This document shows positions 14,892 to 23,601 of a stretch of 64,000 nt of DNA, one piece after another. The notes beneath the pieces are model-generated. The model saw only the letters and a program-made list of their open reading frames with translations. It searched no databases and was not told where the DNA came from. Positions within the stretch are counted from its first letter, which is position 1. The number at the start of each line of letters is the position of its first letter. Made by a program: the position numbers and the translations under genes. This stretch comes from Pontibacter diazotrophicus (GTDB taxonomy: Bacteria > Bacteroidota > Bacteroidia > Cytophagales > Hymenobacteraceae), in contig NZ_QRGR01000007.1 of the NCBI RefSeq assembly GCF_003367245.1, positions 248,001-312,000 of the forward strand. The letters are read 5' to 3'.

Positions 14892-16820
14892 TCAGATGGT
14901 GGTAGTATAGGTGGCTTCGTTGCCGGCATTGTCCTTCACCTTCAAGACAACTTCACCGGACAAAGGTATGTTTTTATCTAATTTTTCAGACCAGATGGTA
15001 GCAGTTTTATGCTCATACTTCATCAGCAGCCACTGTCCGTTCACGTAAGCGTTATAGGAATTAAGTCCTGACAAGTCATCTGAGATCTTGAATCGAACCT
15101 GGTTTCGGTTCTTGCTCACCAGCCTGATATAAGGCTTTTTTGTGTCTTCCAGCACCTTGAATTTACCCATGCTTTTGGTGGTAAACGTGATGGTGTTGTT
15201 CTCATTCCAGGTGCCTCCTACATAGCCTTTGCTGCGCCCGGTGCCTAAGAAGTATACGGCTGCTTTAGACTTGTCTTTCACGTCAGTTGTATCAGGCTTT
15301 ATCGTCACCGTCATGGCCTGGTGCAGTGGCGTGAAGAAGTCTCCAATCGTATATACACCGCGGTCCAGCTGTGTCTGCAGGTATAAGGTATCGTACAAAG
15401 ACTGCTTCTTGAAGTCTACTTTCAGGTAGTTGTTTAAGAATGCCACATCCTGCCCGGGTGGTATCAACTTCTGGAAATGGAACGGCACGGTAACGCCACA
15501 GAAACGCATCGAGTCTGGCAGGCCGGCGCGCAAGTCAAACAGACCTACGGAGTGATTATCCTTCATGTAACTTGGCACCAGCAGGAGTGACTTTCCGCCT
15601 TTCAGCAGCTCAATGTTCTGGGCAGTGCTGCTGGTGTCGCCAGCGCTAATTTTCAGCACATTACCGATGAGCTCATAGTCGAGCGAAGGCTTTTTGACTG
15701 CCTTGGATAAGGTCTTTGTAAATGACGGCTGCTGCCCCTTTACCACAAAGCTGAGGGTGGAGGCATTGTCATATGAGTCGCGGGCCACCAGTTGTACCTG
15801 GTACGTCGAGTCCGGGTGCACACTCAGTCTGCCCTGGCGCCCGTTGGCCTTGTACAGTGGCAGGTTGTTGCCATAGTCTATAAAGGCTTTCTGGAACGTG
15901 CGGCCCTGGCGCTTATACAGGTTGTAGTTAATATGCTGCGATACCTGGCGCGACAGCTCAAACGGCACCTGGTCAATGTAATGGGTGTAGATCTGCTTTC
16001 CGTTTACGTACAGCGTTACCTCCTGCGTGCCGTTCTTGTTATCGGCCCCGTCCAGCCGGTCTATTGTCTGCAGCTCCAGCCCAAGCAGCCCGTTGGCGAA
16101 AACAGTGTCGGCTATGGTAAAGTTATTGTCTTTCTCTTTCGTGCGATACTCCACACGGCTAAACTCATTGTTGATGCGGGCATGGATGTTCAGGGGCGTA
16201 ATACCCAGGCTATAGATTTCGGGTGGAGTCGTATCCAGCACCTCCTGAAACCTATACTTCAGCGGGTTATACAGGCGGTCTTCTGTGTCGCGAATCTCGA
16301 AGTGCAGGTGCGGGCCTCCTGAGCCACCGGTGTTACCAGACAAGCCAATCACGTCGCCTTGCATTACCGGAAACTGGTTGGGTTCCGGGAAAAGCTCCAG
16401 GTCAAAGGCCTTCTTCTCATACTGCTTCTGCAACATAAAGGTAGCCAGTGGCTCACTGTAAGCAGAAAGGTGGGCGTAGGTCGTGACAAGGCCATTCGGG
16501 TGCGTCACGTAAATAATGTTGCCATACCCGTAGGTGGACTGCTTTACACGTGAAATATACCCATCCGCAGCAGCATGCACCGGAAGCCCGATACGCTGTT
16601 CGGTTTTAATATCAAGCCCGCCATGAAAGTGGTTAGAGCGTATCTCACCCATTGTACCTGAGAGGTAATTGCGCTCTCCTGGTTTTATCGGGAACAAAAA
16701 GTATCCTGGCTGTGGTGCTATCTGTGCCGCCGCACCGAATGTGGTAATAAAGGAAAGTAGTGCGAGCGAGAGCCGCTTCTTATTTAACTTCGAAATCAAG
16801 TAATTTTTTATCTTCAACAT
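14892..16820 (-). CDS. M23-family (LytM-like) metallopeptidase, exported
   Basis: A 642-residue protein with an N-terminal hydrophobic segment (RLSLALLSFITTFGAAAQ, about 16-33) acting as signal or anchor. The peptidase M23 domain lies at about 45-180, with the zinc ligands HFHGGLD (His66, Asp70) and HLHFE (His171/His173). The remaining 450 residues are beta-rich repeats of unknown role. M23 enzymes cut glycyl or D-Ala-containing peptide bonds in peptidoglycan, so this is a likely cell-wall hydrolase. Its ATG lies 41 bases inside the end of the preceding FAH gene, in another frame. Confidence 0.9.
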   Translation of the reverse strand: MLKIKNYLISKLNKKRLSLALLSFITTFGAAAQIAPQPGYFLFPIKPGERNYLSGTMGEIRSNHFHGGLDIKTEQRIGLPVHAAADGYISRVKQSTYGYGNIIYVTHPNGLVTTYAHLSAYSEPLATFMLQKQYEKKAFDLELFPEPNQFPVMQGDVIGLSGNTGGSGGPHLHFEIRDTEDRLYNPLKYRFQEVLDTTPPEIYSLGITPLNIHARINNEFSRVEYRTKEKDNNFTIADTVFANGLLGLELQTIDRLDGADNKNGTQEVTLYVNGKQIYTHYIDQVPFELSRQVSQHINYNLYKRQGRTFQKAFIDYGNNLPLYKANGRQGRLSVHPDSTYQVQLVARDSYDNASTLSFVVKGQQPSFTKTLSKAVKKPSLDYELIGNVLKISAGDTSSTAQNIELLKGGKSLLLVPSYMKDNHSVGLFDLRAGLPDSMRFCGVTVPFHFQKLIPPGQDVAFLNNYLKVDFKKQSLYDTLYLQTQLDRGVYTIGDFFTPLHQAMTVTIKPDTTDVKDKSKAAVYFLGTGRSKGYVGGTWNENNTITFTTKSMGKFKVLEDTKKPYIRLVSKNRNQVRFKISDDLSGLNSYNAYVNGQWLLMKYEHKTATIWSEKLDKNIPLSGEVVLKVKDNAGNEATYTTTI

Positions 16821-17391
16821 ACCCTTCTAATCTGTCTCCTATCTGCACAGGTCCTACACCCGCAGGTGTGCCTGTAAAAATAATGTCTCCTGTTTTTAGT
16901 GTTATAAAGCGTGAAATGTAGGCGATGATGTCATCAAACGTGTGCAGCATCATTTTTGAATTTCCCTGCTGCTTTGTCTCGCCGTTTACCTCCAGCTTAA
17001 AGTTGATGTTCTGCAGGTCGGGGAACTGGTCTAAAGGCAAAAAATCCGAGATAGGAGCGGAGCCGTTAAAACCTTTCGCCAAAGCCCAGGGCAATCCCTT
17101 CGCCTTTGCTTTTGACTGCAAGTCGCGTGCCGTGAAGTCTATTCCAAGGCCGATGGAGTCATAATATTTGTATGCAAATTTTTTGTCGATGTTCTTACCT
17201 TCCCGGCTGATGCGCAGAATCAGCTCTGCCTCATAGTGCACATCGTTGGTATATTCCGGGTAGTAAAACGGTTCATTGTTACGAAGTACTGCCGTGTCAG
17301 GCTTAAAGAAGATAACAGGTTCTTCCGGCACTTCATTATTTAATTCGGCTATATGTTCTGCGTAGTTTCTGCCAATGGCTAATATTTTCAT
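16780..17391 (-). CDS. Fumarylacetoacetate hydrolase (FAH) family protein
   Basis: A 203-residue FAH-fold protein of the short type (fumarylpyruvate hydrolase / acylpyruvase / oxaloacetate decarboxylase-like). It has AIGRNYAEHIAEL at the N-terminus, FFKPDTAVL, the metal ligands in HYEAELILRI (about residues 72-81), the GIDFTARDLQ segment with the second acidic ligand, and GDIIFTGTPAGVGP near the C-terminus. Such enzymes use Mg2+ to cleave or decarboxylate beta-diketo acids. The exact substrate is unknown. It is first in the FAH / M23 / Bcp operon, and overlaps M23 by 41 bases. Confidence 0.92.
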   Translation of the reverse strand: MKILAIGRNYAEHIAELNNEVPEEPVIFFKPDTAVLRNNEPFYYPEYTNDVHYEAELILRISREGKNIDKKFAYKYYDSIGLGIDFTARDLQSKAKAKGLPWALAKGFNGSAPISDFLPLDQFPDLQNINFKLEVNGETKQQGNSKMMLHTFDDIIAYISRFITLKTGDIIFTGTPAGVGPVQIGDRLEGYVEDKKLLDFEVK

Positions 17392-17419
17392 AAAGGGTGT
17401 AGGTCGATGTTCTGTTCTT

Positions 17420-17427
17420 CAAAAATA
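17420..17427 (-). promoter_or_regulatory. Candidate -7 box of the FAH/M23/Bcp operon
   Basis: The minus strand reads TATTTTTG, matching TAnnTTTG, and predicts a leader of about 22 bases before the FAH ATG. No -33 TTG was found at the right distance. Confidence 0.35.
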
Positions 17428-17670
17428 GGGTTTCTAATGTTGCTGGACAGTAATTTTGATAAAATAATTCACCATTTTTTCTTTGGTGCATCCCGCATAT
17501 ACTGTGCCTTTATATTTAGGTTTTACCCGCTGGCCTTCCCGTTATTGTTGTCATTAGCCATTAATAACATTTTATAGCGTAGCAGACGTATAAACGGTGC
17601 AATTGTGAGCGTTAGTTTTTAGGCTGATTTGAGAGTTATTTGTATGATGTGCCTGCTCGAAAATATAGCG

Positions 17671-17699
17671 TTCCACAAATTTTAAATGTATTATATTTG
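17671..17699 (+). promoter_or_regulatory. Candidate promoter of the M48 peptidase gene
   Basis: TATATTTG at 17692-17699 matches the Bacteroidota -7 element exactly. A near-consensus -33 triplet TTC (17671-17673, consensus TTG) lies 18 bases upstream. The predicted start would be about 50 bases before the ATG at 17755. Confidence 0.45.
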
Positions 17700-17754
17700 A
17701 GTCTGATTGAAAATGGTTCAAAATTTGAAATCATTCTCACATCACTAAAAATCT

Positions 17755-18561
17755 ATGACAATGTATAAGAAAATAGTTGCTTTTGCTGTAGCTGCGGTTA
17801 TGATGGTTGCCTGTACGACAGTACCCATCACAGGACGCCGACAGCTTAGTTTAGTGTCTGATGCAGAAATGCAGCAGCAAAGTTATGCCGCTTACCGGCA
17901 GTTCCTGAGTGAACACCAGCTTTCAAGAGACGCACAGGCTACCGCCATGGTGAAGCGGGTAGGCAAGCGCATACAGCAAGCTGTGGAGCAGTATATGGCA
18001 GCCAATAACATGCAGGATGAACTGGCAGGCTTTGACTGGGAGTTTAATCTGGTACAGGACGACCAGATAAATGCTTTTGCTATGGCTGGCGGTAAAACCG
18101 TGGTTTATTCTGGTCTTTTGCCAGTGGCACAAAATGAAACAGGCCTTGCTGTGGTAATGGGCCACGAAATAGCCCATGCCATTGCCAAACACGGTAACGA
18201 GCGTATGAGCCAGGCGCTGGCACAGCAGTTCGGTGGGCAGACACTCTCTGCACTTGCAGGGTCACAACCAGGGGTTACTTCTAACCTGATTATGTCTGTA
18301 TACGGTGTAGGTTCACAGTTGGGCCTGCTAAAGTATGGGCGTAACCAGGAGTCTGAAGCTGATAAATTAGGCCTTGTGTTTATGGCTATGGCCGGCTATG
18401 ATCCGCGGGAGGCTATTCCGTTCTGGCAGCGCATGGAACAAGCAAGTGGCGGTCAGCAGGGTCCACCCGAGTTCCTGTCGACCCACCCAAGCGCCGGAAC
18501 GCGCCAAAGCACCCTGCGCGACTACATGCCCGAGGCGCTTAAATATTATAAAGGAAACTAA
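17755..18561 (+). CDS. M48-family metallopeptidase lipoprotein (BepA/YcaL/Oma1-like)
   Basis: A 268-residue lipoprotein (lipobox MVACTT with Cys near residue 21) carrying the zinc motif HEIAHAIAKHG and the third ligand in ESEADKLGL. Relatives in proteobacteria (BepA, LoiP, YcaL) degrade misfolded outer-membrane proteins in the periplasm. The sequence MAMAGYDPREAIPFWQRM and the closing FLSTHPSAGTRQ are typical. Thus a periplasmic quality-control role is likely. The next gene, a Cys-rich lipoprotein, starts 14 bases later and is probably co-transcribed. Confidence 0.93.
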   Translation: MTMYKKIVAFAVAAVMMVACTTVPITGRRQLSLVSDAEMQQQSYAAYRQFLSEHQLSRDAQATAMVKRVGKRIQQAVEQYMAANNMQDELAGFDWEFNLVQDDQINAFAMAGGKTVVYSGLLPVAQNETGLAVVMGHEIAHAIAKHGNERMSQALAQQFGGQTLSALAGSQPGVTSNLIMSVYGVGSQLGLLKYGRNQESEADKLGLVFMAMAGYDPREAIPFWQRMEQASGGQQGPPEFLSTHPSAGTRQSTLRDYMPEALKYYKGN

Positions 18562-18575
18562 ACCTGTTATAAAAT

Positions 18576-19205
18576 ATGGTTAAAAACAATTTTGCCCGCT
18601 TCCGTTCTGCCCTGTTAAGCCAGACTACTCTTTTGTTTATGCTACTTTTATTTGTTGTGGCAACCTCTGCCTGCTCCAGGCGTGAGGCGATACGGGAGGA
18701 AAGTGAATTAGGTGAGGAAGGAGAAGGAGAGGTGCCGGTGGCGCCTTATGATGGCAGGTTGCTGGGTCAGGTTGTTTTTGATACGGTAGAATATATTGTG
18801 TCCCGTGAGGAGTTGCTGCAGCCTTTTATCCGGGAGTTCGGGGATGGTACTGTAGTGGACCAGGTGATGATACGGAAGGTGCAGGAGACAAAAACTGACA
18901 CGCCAGCTTATTATCTAGTAGGCTTAGGCATGCGCAGCGGTGCCTTCCGGTCGATGGCGCTGGAGTTGGATGTGGCCGCAGATAAAAGCCTGTACCTGAG
19001 TAGCAGTGGCTCCAAGCATATGTGCCAGTCTGGTGCTGGCTGTGGTTTCTGCTACTTCACCTTCTCAGGCAACAAAATCACCGGTTGTGAGTGCGAGTCG
19101 CGTGCGCCTGGTAATAACTGCACGCATAAATTCTCCGAAAGAAACAGCCTGCTGAAGGATGTTTCTTTGAGAAGCGAGCGACGACGTTCTGATAGTAATA
19201 AGTAA
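18576..19205 (+). CDS. Cys-rich lipoprotein of unknown function
   Basis: The 209-residue product has an N-terminal hydrophobic stretch ending in a lipobox (VVATSAC, Cys33), an acidic linker (EESELGEEGEGE), and a C-terminal domain with six cysteines at about 150, 156, 159, 171, 173 and 182. These are spaced C-x5-C-x2-C-x11-C-x-C-x8-C. In the periplasm such a set could form disulfides or bind metal. I know no named family with this pattern. It is translated 14 bases after the M48 lipoprotein, and the pair ends in a shared terminator, so a link with envelope protein quality control is possible. Confidence 0.75.
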   Translation: MVKNNFARFRSALLSQTTLLFMLLLFVVATSACSRREAIREESELGEEGEGEVPVAPYDGRLLGQVVFDTVEYIVSREELLQPFIREFGDGTVVDQVMIRKVQETKTDTPAYYLVGLGMRSGAFRSMALELDVAADKSLYLSSSGSKHMCQSGAGCGFCYFTFSGNKITGCECESRAPGNNCTHKFSERNSLLKDVSLRSERRRSDSNK

Positions 19206-19225
19206 CACAATACTGTAAAACAGAA

Positions 19226-19254
19226 GCGGCTGCTAACATGATGTTAGCAGCCGC
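19226..19254. terminator. Bidirectional terminator
   Basis: Stem GCGGCTGCTAACAT / ATGTTAGCAGCCGC with a minimal loop, followed on the plus strand by a T run (19258-19263). It lies between the convergent lipoprotein and exonuclease genes. Confidence 0.8.
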
Positions 19255-19311
19255 GTCTGTTTTTCAGTACTATATTTGTTAGTGAATTGTCTTTCTGCTT
19301 TTCAGCAGTAC

Positions 19312-20118
19312 CTACGACAGTTGCACTTTTCGTAAGCGGATGCGGGTGAGCACCTTTTTAGTCTGGAGTGGGAATTCGCTTTTCATCATCCAGTCGTAGT
19401 AACCCGGCTCTTTCTGCAGTACTTCTTCTACCGGCACATTTTTATGCTTGCCGAAGTTAAATACCTCTTGCCCGGCGTTATTGTACACGATGCGGCCAGA
19501 TAAATCAGCGGTTTTCTGTACCGTGAACTTATGCAGCAGTTCCATGTCGTTCTGGATAGGGAACTCTTCCACGCCTTCGGCCACCTCTACAGGAGTGTGC
19601 TGGTAACGGTCCAGTTGTGCCATTAGAATGTGGTATGTAGCTACTGTGTCGGCCTCGGCGCTGTGGGCGTTCTCCAGCTTTTTATCGCAGTAATACATGT
19701 AAGCGGCAGATAAGGTGCGCTGCTCCATCTGATGGAAAATACGGCAGGCGTCGATGACGTTCCGGCTGTCAATATCAAAGTCGATATCGCAGCGCAGGAA
19801 CTCCTCCGCCAGCAAAGGGATATCGAAACGCAGCAGGTTATACCCTCCCAGGTCGCAGCCTTTCAGAAACTGATCCATATCCCTGGCAATCTGCTTAAAG
19901 GTTTTGCAGTCCTGCACATCGGCATCATAAATCTTATGGATGAGGCTCGACTCCAGCGGGATGGGAATAGTAGGATTCACACGGCGGGTTTTGAGGATTT
20001 CCTCGCCATCCGGCATTACTTTCAGTACACTTATCTCCACAATTCTGTCTTTGCAGATGTCGGTGCCGGTTGTTTCAAGGTCAAAGAAGACGATGGGGCG
20101 CTTTAAGTTTAACTTCAT
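19312..20118 (-). CDS. 3'-5' exonuclease (DnaQ/epsilon-like, DEDDh)
   Basis: A 268-residue exonuclease. ExoI motif FFDLETTGTD has the catalytic Asp13 and Glu15. A second acidic site lies in GYNLLRFDIPLLAEEF, and HSAEADTVAT gives the DEDDh histidine and aspartate. The C-terminal 70 residues (FNFGKHKNVPVEEVL...YYDWMMKSEFPLQTK) form a conserved extension common in Bacteroidota homologues. It could act in proofreading, repair or RNA turnover. It follows mpl with a 16-base gap on the same strand. Confidence 0.92.
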   Translation of the reverse strand: MKLNLKRPIVFFDLETTGTDICKDRIVEISVLKVMPDGEEILKTRRVNPTIPIPLESSLIHKIYDADVQDCKTFKQIARDMDQFLKGCDLGGYNLLRFDIPLLAEEFLRCDIDFDIDSRNVIDACRIFHQMEQRTLSAAYMYYCDKKLENAHSAEADTVATYHILMAQLDRYQHTPVEVAEGVEEFPIQNDMELLHKFTVQKTADLSGRIVYNNAGQEVFNFGKHKNVPVEEVLQKEPGYYDWMMKSEFPLQTKKVLTRIRLRKVQLS

Positions 20119-20134
20119 AGCAATAATTTTTTAT

Positions 20135-21514
20135 TTAAAGAACCGCCTTCGTTAGCGCCTCCATTTTCATGTTGTTATAGTTTCCGGAGCTCATGAGCAG
20201 CAGGTTGGCATTTTGCCAGTTCCGGCTCGTCAAGTGCTTTTGCAAAGCTTCTGCATCGTTGAACACGTGCAGACGCTCGTTTTCAAAAGCGATTTTCAGT
20301 TCGTCTTCTGTGAGCATCTCCATCCGCTTGTGCTCTATTGTTTTCGGGCTGAAATACACGATAGGAGCATCCGCTTTATCCAGTGCACCGGCATACTGTG
20401 GCAGGAAACTTTTGTTCAGGCTGCTGAAAGTGTGCAGTTCCAGCACGGCCACCAGTTCACGCTCCGGGAATTGTGCTTTCACAGCCTCGGTGGTTGCTTT
20501 TACTTTGGAAGGGGCATGGGCAAAGTCCCGGAATATAATGCTGTTGCCTTTTTCGCCGATTTTCTCCAATCGCTTGGCAGCACCCTTAAAGCTTTTGAGT
20601 GCTTCGTAAAAATCATGCGCTTTCACACCTATTTTCTTACACACTTCCTTGGCTGCGCTGATGTTGCGCAGGTTGTGCTCTCCGAACAGCGGTATCTCCA
20701 CATCACCCTCTTTTTTAGTATGCAGAATAGTTTTGCCGTTCCGGATGCTGTGTTCATGCACACCATAACCGATGTACACGATATCGGCCGGGTTGCGGGG
20801 CACCGCCACTAACTGCACCTGCTCATCATCCTGGTTATAGATGAGCGTACCAGCTTTTGGAGTCATCTCAGCAAAAATGCGGAACTGCTCGCGGTACATT
20901 TCCGGGTCCGGGAATACGTTAATATGGTCCCAGCTGATACCGGTAATAACCGCAATATGGTGATGGTACAGGTGGAACTTAGGAACGCGTTTAATAGGGT
21001 CGGAGAGGTATTCATCACCTTCTATAATAATGACAGGAGCATCTTCTGAAAGCTTCACCATGCGGTTGAAGCCCTCCAATTGTGCACCAACAGCATAATC
21101 GAACTTGCGGCCAAGGTGCTGCAGCACGTGCATAATAATGGAGGTGGTGGATGTTTTGCCATGGCTACCGCCAATGACAATGCGCTGCTTATCTCTGCTC
21201 TGCTCATAGATGAACTCAGGAAAAGAGTAAATCGGAATGTTCAGCTCCTGCGCACGCTTCAGTTCCGGGTTGTCGGGGCGGGCGTGCATACCCAGTATAA
21301 CGGCGTCTGGCCGGGCATCAATTTTCTCAGGGAACCAACCTTCCTTTTCAGGAAGCAACCCGGCTTCTGCCAGTCTGCTTTTGGCAGGCTCATAAATCTC
21401 GTCGTCCGAACCGCTTATCTTCAGGCCTTTGTCATGTAGCGCGAGGGCAAGGTTGTGCATGATGCTCCCACCCATGGCAATGAGGTGTATATACTGTAAT
21501 TCCTTCTTCTCCAT
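20135..21514 (-). CDS. mpl: UDP-N-acetylmuramate:L-Ala-gamma-D-Glu-meso-DAP ligase (Mpl)
   Basis: Mpl reattaches the recovered murein tripeptide to UDP-MurNAc in peptidoglycan recycling. The 459-residue product has the Mur-ligase N-terminal Rossmann motif (IHLIAMGGSIMHNLALAL), the ATP-binding loop GGSHGKTST (115-123), a central ligase domain with GEHNLRNISAA, and the C-terminal FAHAPSKVKATTEAV. The residue pattern SGSDDEIYEP is specific for Mpl over MurC. ATG 21512-21514 is preferred to a TTG seven codons upstream. It is first in an operon with the exonuclease. Confidence 0.94.
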   Translation of the reverse strand: MEKKELQYIHLIAMGGSIMHNLALALHDKGLKISGSDDEIYEPAKSRLAEAGLLPEKEGWFPEKIDARPDAVILGMHARPDNPELKRAQELNIPIYSFPEFIYEQSRDKQRIVIGGSHGKTSTTSIIMHVLQHLGRKFDYAVGAQLEGFNRMVKLSEDAPVIIIEGDEYLSDPIKRVPKFHLYHHHIAVITGISWDHINVFPDPEMYREQFRIFAEMTPKAGTLIYNQDDEQVQLVAVPRNPADIVYIGYGVHEHSIRNGKTILHTKKEGDVEIPLFGEHNLRNISAAKEVCKKIGVKAHDFYEALKSFKGAAKRLEKIGEKGNSIIFRDFAHAPSKVKATTEAVKAQFPERELVAVLELHTFSSLNKSFLPQYAGALDKADAPIVYFSPKTIEHKRMEMLTEDELKIAFENERLHVFNDAEALQKHLTSRNWQNANLLLMSSGNYNNMKMEALTKAVL

Positions 21515-21540
21515 ATCTAAGCAATATGTTTGCAAGCAGG

Positions 21541-21548
21541 CAAAGTTA
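21541..21548 (-). promoter_or_regulatory. Candidate -7 box of mpl
   Basis: The minus strand reads TAACTTTG (TAnnTTTG), with a predicted leader of about 20 bases before the ATG at 21514. No -33 TTG at the proper spacing was seen. Confidence 0.35.
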
Positions 21549-21655
21549 GAAGTCCTTCCCTAAATTAAAATAGCAGAACCCTATTATGTTGATATCTTGT
21601 ATATGATTGTGGATTACTCGGAGGGGTGTGTGGATTACTTGCCTGGCATGTTTTT

Positions 21656-21663
21656 TAAATTTG
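21656..21663 (+). promoter_or_regulatory. Candidate -7 box of dnaB
   Basis: TAAATTTG fits TAnnTTTG; a TTG triplet lies at 21639-21641, a spacing of 14 bases, shorter than usual. Its position argues that translation starts downstream, at 21684, and not at the upstream in-frame ATGs. Confidence 0.35.
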
Positions 21664-21683
21664 TACCTATGGAGGAGATGAAA

Positions 21684-23252
21684 ATGAATGTGCGGCAGGC
21701 GGGCAACCGTAACAGTTGGCAAAAGAAAGCGCCTGCTGTTTCGGAATTGGGCAAAAAGCCACCGCAGGCACTTGACCTGGAGGAGGCTGTGTTAGGCGCT
21801 CTGATGCTGGAAAAAGATGCCCTAACCTCAGTGATCGACATTTTACGGCCACAGAGTTTTTATAAAGAGGCACACCAGCGCATTTTTAAAGCTATTATTG
21901 GCCTGTTCGATAAGTCGGAGCCGATAGATATCCTGACCGTGACGCACGAATTGCGCGAGAACGGAGAACTGGAATTGGCAGGCGGAGCTTATTATGTCAC
22001 GCAACTGACCACACGCGTAAACTCGGCCGCTAACATTGAGTACCATGCCCGTATTATCACGGAAAACTCAATTAAGCGGGACTTAATCTCTATTTCCTCA
22101 GAGGTCCTCTCCAGTGCCTTTGAAGATACCACCGACGTATTTGAACTGCTGGATAAAACGGAGGCCCGTCTCTACGAAGTATCGGAATCCAACATCCGCA
22201 AGAACTTCGACGACATGCGCTCGCTCATGCATGCCGCTATCAAAGAACTGGAGGAGAAGCGTAAGCAGGAGGATGGTCTGACGGGTGTGCCAAGTGGCCT
22301 TGCCGCCCTGGACCGCGTGACCTCCGGTTGGCAGAAGTCTGACCTTGTGATTCTGGCAGCCCGCCCTGCGATGGGTAAAACGGCCTTCGTACTTTCCTGT
22401 ATGCGCAACGCCGCTGTTGACTTCAAAAAGGGAGTGGCTATCTTCTCGCTCGAGATGTCGTCGCTGCAGCTGGTGAATCGTCTGATTTCATCTGAGGCAG
22501 AGCTGGATTCAGAGAAAATCAAGAAAGGTAACCTCGTGGACCACGAGTGGGCACAGCTTAACCATAAAATCTCCAGGTTAACAGAGGCACCTATTTTTAT
22601 TGATGATACCCCTGGCCTTTCAATCCGCGAGCTGCGCACCAAGTGCCGCCGTCTGAAAGCCCAGTTCGATATACAGATGATTATTATTGACTACCTGCAG
22701 CTGATGAGCGGTAACTCAGACGGCAAGGGTGGTGGTAACCGCGAACAGGAAATTGCCTCTATCTCACGGGCGCTGAAGATGCTGGCCAAGGAGCTGAGCG
22801 TGCCGGTTATCGCCCTGTCGCAGCTCAGCCGTGCCGTGGAAACCCGTGGTGGCGACAAGCGCCCGCAGCTGTCTGACCTTCGTGAATCCGGTTCCATTGA
22901 GCAGGATGCGGACATGGTGCTTTTCCTTTACCGGCCGGAGTACTACGGCATCACCGAAGACGAAATGGGTAACCCGACAGCCGGCGTAGGAGAAGTGATT
23001 ATTGCCAAGCACCGTAACGGCTCGCTGGAAAACGTGCAGTTGAAATTTATTGGTAAGTATACTAAATTTACAAACCTGGACAATGATTTCGGGGGAGGGG
23101 ATGCTATGGGAGGCTTCAATGCCTTGCCTAACTCAACCTTCGATACTGAAACACCAGGTGCCATCCGCTTAGGCAGCCGCATGAACGACGGTGGCAGCGG
23201 TGGTGGTGGTGGTTTCCCAACATCAAACTTCGATGAGGAGCCGCCGTTTTAA
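21684..23252 (+). CDS. dnaB: Replicative DNA helicase DnaB
   Basis: The hexameric helicase that unwinds DNA at the replication fork. The N-terminal DnaB domain (LEEAVLGALMLEKDALTSV and so on) is followed by the RecA-like motor with Walker A ARPAMGKTAF (about 224-233), Walker B IIIDYLQLMSG and the arginine-finger region (QLSDLRESGSIEQDADMVL). The tail is Gly-rich (GGSGGGGGFPTSNFDEEPPF), a flexible end typical of Bacteroidota. I set the start at ATG 21684 because GGAGG lies eight bases upstream and a promoter-like box overlaps the earlier in-frame ATGs (21597, 21603, 21669, 21678). The start could be one of the latter two. The length would be 522 residues. Confidence 0.96.
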   Translation: MNVRQAGNRNSWQKKAPAVSELGKKPPQALDLEEAVLGALMLEKDALTSVIDILRPQSFYKEAHQRIFKAIIGLFDKSEPIDILTVTHELRENGELELAGGAYYVTQLTTRVNSAANIEYHARIITENSIKRDLISISSEVLSSAFEDTTDVFELLDKTEARLYEVSESNIRKNFDDMRSLMHAAIKELEEKRKQEDGLTGVPSGLAALDRVTSGWQKSDLVILAARPAMGKTAFVLSCMRNAAVDFKKGVAIFSLEMSSLQLVNRLISSEAELDSEKIKKGNLVDHEWAQLNHKISRLTEAPIFIDDTPGLSIRELRTKCRRLKAQFDIQMIIIDYLQLMSGNSDGKGGGNREQEIASISRALKMLAKELSVPVIALSQLSRAVETRGGDKRPQLSDLRESGSIEQDADMVLFLYRPEYYGITEDEMGNPTAGVGEVIIAKHRNGSLENVQLKFIGKYTKFTNLDNDFGGGDAMGGFNALPNSTFDTETPGAIRLGSRMNDGGSGGGGGFPTSNFDEEPPF

Positions 23253-23601
23253 GTAGCACACAACAACCAAGATAAGCCAAAGGAGATTAGCCGCTGCGCA
23301 CTTGATGCCAGTGGCTTTTCTTTTTTCTGTTAATTTCATCGCTGCTAAACTGATAGTGTGACTGCCTTCTCTCCAAACTTTGCCCTTCCCACATCTTTAA
23401 CCCTGAAAATTTCGTATCAATACTCCACCCTTTTTCTCAACTTTTAGCCAAAAGACGCCCGCAGTGCAGTAGGTGAAAAATAAATTAAAAATAATTTTTA
23501 AGTCGCTGAGAATCAGACTTATATAATGCATTGTTTTTCTTGTTTTTTGCACTATTTGTTTATCTGCTCTGTTTAATTAATGTACAAAGATAAAAGGCTA
23601 A
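23253..23601. other. Spacer between dnaB and the next gene
   Basis: Apart from the dnaB terminator at its beginning, the 349-base region is AT-rich (about 23455-23590) and must hold the promoter of the next gene. No coding frame or RNA structure is evident. Confidence 0.4.
23289..23328 (+). terminator. Terminator after dnaB
   Basis: An 8-bp stem AGCCGCTG / CAGTGGCT (one G-T wobble) with a 12-base loop, followed by a T-rich tract with one C. Confidence 0.65.

Larger units (their letters stand above)
17392..17754. other. Divergent promoter region between the FAH operon and the M48 gene
   Basis: This 363-base AT-rich spacer holds -7 box candidates for both sides (17420-17427 minus, 17692-17699 plus). 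I see no further gene or RNA. Confidence 0.5.
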
